Shown here one piece after another: positions 4,792 to 5,128 of a stretch of 5,128 nt of DNA. The notes beneath the pieces are model-generated. The model was not told the DNA's origin. It saw nothing but the letters and a program-made list of their open reading frames with translations, and ran no database searches. The stretch is from positions 1 through 5,128 of the forward strand of contig JAGYOT010000174.1 of assembly GCA_018399455.1 (NCBI GenBank), read 5' to 3'. Position 1 is the first letter of the stretch. Every line of letters starts with the position of its first letter. This DNA is from Desulfobacterales bacterium. Its GTDB lineage: Bacteria; Desulfobacterota; Desulfobacteria; Desulfobacterales; Desulfosalsimonadaceae. The translations under genes were made by a program, and so were the position numbers.

Positions 4792-5128
4792 ATGATGAAA
4801 GTTGCAATCCCACAGTGGCAAGGGCGCGTTTCTCCTGTTTTTGATGCCTCAAGCCGCTTGCTGCTTTTTGATATAGAAAACGGCAGGCAGACAGGCAAAG
4901 TTGAAGTCAAGATGCCCCACGAGGACGCATTGAGCCGGGCTCGGCGCCTGTCGGTACTCAGCGTAGATACGCTGATTTGCGGAGCGGTCTCATCCGCCAT
5001 GGCAACGGCCATCGTATCCTCCGGCATTGAGATTTTCGCCTGCACCTGCGGACCGGTTGATGCAGTTCTCCGGGGCTTTTTGGACAACAGGCTATCCGGT
5101 TCCGAATTTCTGATGCCCGGCTGCAGTA
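4792..5128 (+). CDS. NifX/NifB-like (Nitro_FeMo-Co, ORP/MTH1175 type) cluster-binding protein, 3'-truncated by the window edge
   Basis: The frame is open from ATG 4792 (or ATG 4795, giving MKVAIPQW) to the window end, 112 codons without a stop. The start MKVAIPQWQGRVSPVFDAS is the classic opening of the dinitrogenase iron-molybdenum cofactor biosynthesis domain (RNase H-like fold). The body follows the family: LLLFDIENG (25-33), RARRLSVLSVDTLICGAVS (53-71), a helix to GIEIFACTCGPVDAVLRGF (83-101) and the terminal FLMPGCS (near 107-112), close to the usual MPGC ending. So almost the entire domain is present and the protein probably ends, or continues into a short tail, just past the edge. Cysteines near residues 67, 89, 91 and 111 are possible ligands. 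In nitrogen fixers such proteins carry FeMo-co precursors, and in sulfate reducers the ORP homologue binds a Mo-Cu cluster. Which metal applies here is unknown. It is divergent from the ferredoxin operon. GGA (4788-4790) is the only weak ribosome-binding element. Confidence 0.88.
   Translation, partial: MMKVAIPQWQGRVSPVFDASSRLLLFDIENGRQTGKVEVKMPHEDALSRARRLSVLSVDTLICGAVSSAMATAIVSSGIEIFACTCGPVDAVLRGFLDNRLSGSEFLMPGCS

Noticed and set aside
4779..5087. Minus-strand open frame (102 codons) at the right end
   Set aside because: The plus strand here encodes a clear NifX/ORP-type domain from 4792 onwards; the minus frame is its shadow and resembles no family I know.
1..5128. CRISPR arrays, insertion sequences, tRNA or rRNA genes
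   Set aside because: No spaced direct-repeat array, transposase frame with terminal inverted repeats, or cloverleaf/rRNA-like sequence was found on either strand; the only clear short repeats are the TTGCAA palindromes.

Overview
The window looks like chromosomal DNA of an anaerobic sulfate-reducing (or related sulfur-metabolising) bacterium, most likely a Desulfobacterota member. The anchor is the gene at the left edge, a nearly complete adenylylsulfate (APS) reductase alpha subunit. The other recognisable genes (a free-standing Ogr/Delta-like zinc ribbon, a YkgJ-type cysteine-cluster protein, a double [4Fe-4S] ferredoxin and a NifX/orange-protein-like cluster-binding protein) fit such an organism. 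The taxonomic assignment is inference from protein character, not from a search.

Layout. (1) 1-1825, +: aprA without its N-terminus, closed by a strong intrinsic terminator at 1890-1938. No qmo gene follows. (2) 1984-3245: a group of four small, mostly unrecognised genes. Two are on the + strand (119 and about 96 aa), one is a seven-cysteine protein on the - strand (84 aa), and one is an 88-aa zinc-ribbon protein on +, divergent from the cysteine protein. Spacing is very tight: 3 bp between one convergent pair, and overlapping stop codons at 3242-3245 in another. (3) 3242-4420, -: a two-gene operon, transcribed leftward, of a small 2x[4Fe-4S] ferredoxin with a helical N-terminus followed by a YkgJ-family protein. 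(4) 4421-4791: a 371-bp intergenic control region. (5) 4792 to the right edge, +: a NifX/NifB-like (Nitro_FeMo-Co, MTH1175/ORP type) gene that runs off the window.

The most interesting part is the right third. The ferredoxin-ykgJ operon and the NifX-like gene are divergent, and each has a correctly spaced sigma-54 (-24/-12) promoter-like element. About midway between the two promoters lie two copies of a TTGCAA-T-TTGCAA palindrome whose centres are 32 bp apart, placed like upstream activator sites for a bacterial enhancer-binding protein. This resembles the orange-protein (ORP) locus of Desulfovibrio vulgaris, where divergent operons are co-regulated by sigma-54, but the gene content is different here. 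My reading is a sigma-54-controlled metal-cluster or redox module: ferredoxin, metal-binding YkgJ protein, and cluster-carrying NifX-like protein. The promoters and operators are pattern matches by eye and the joint function is inference.
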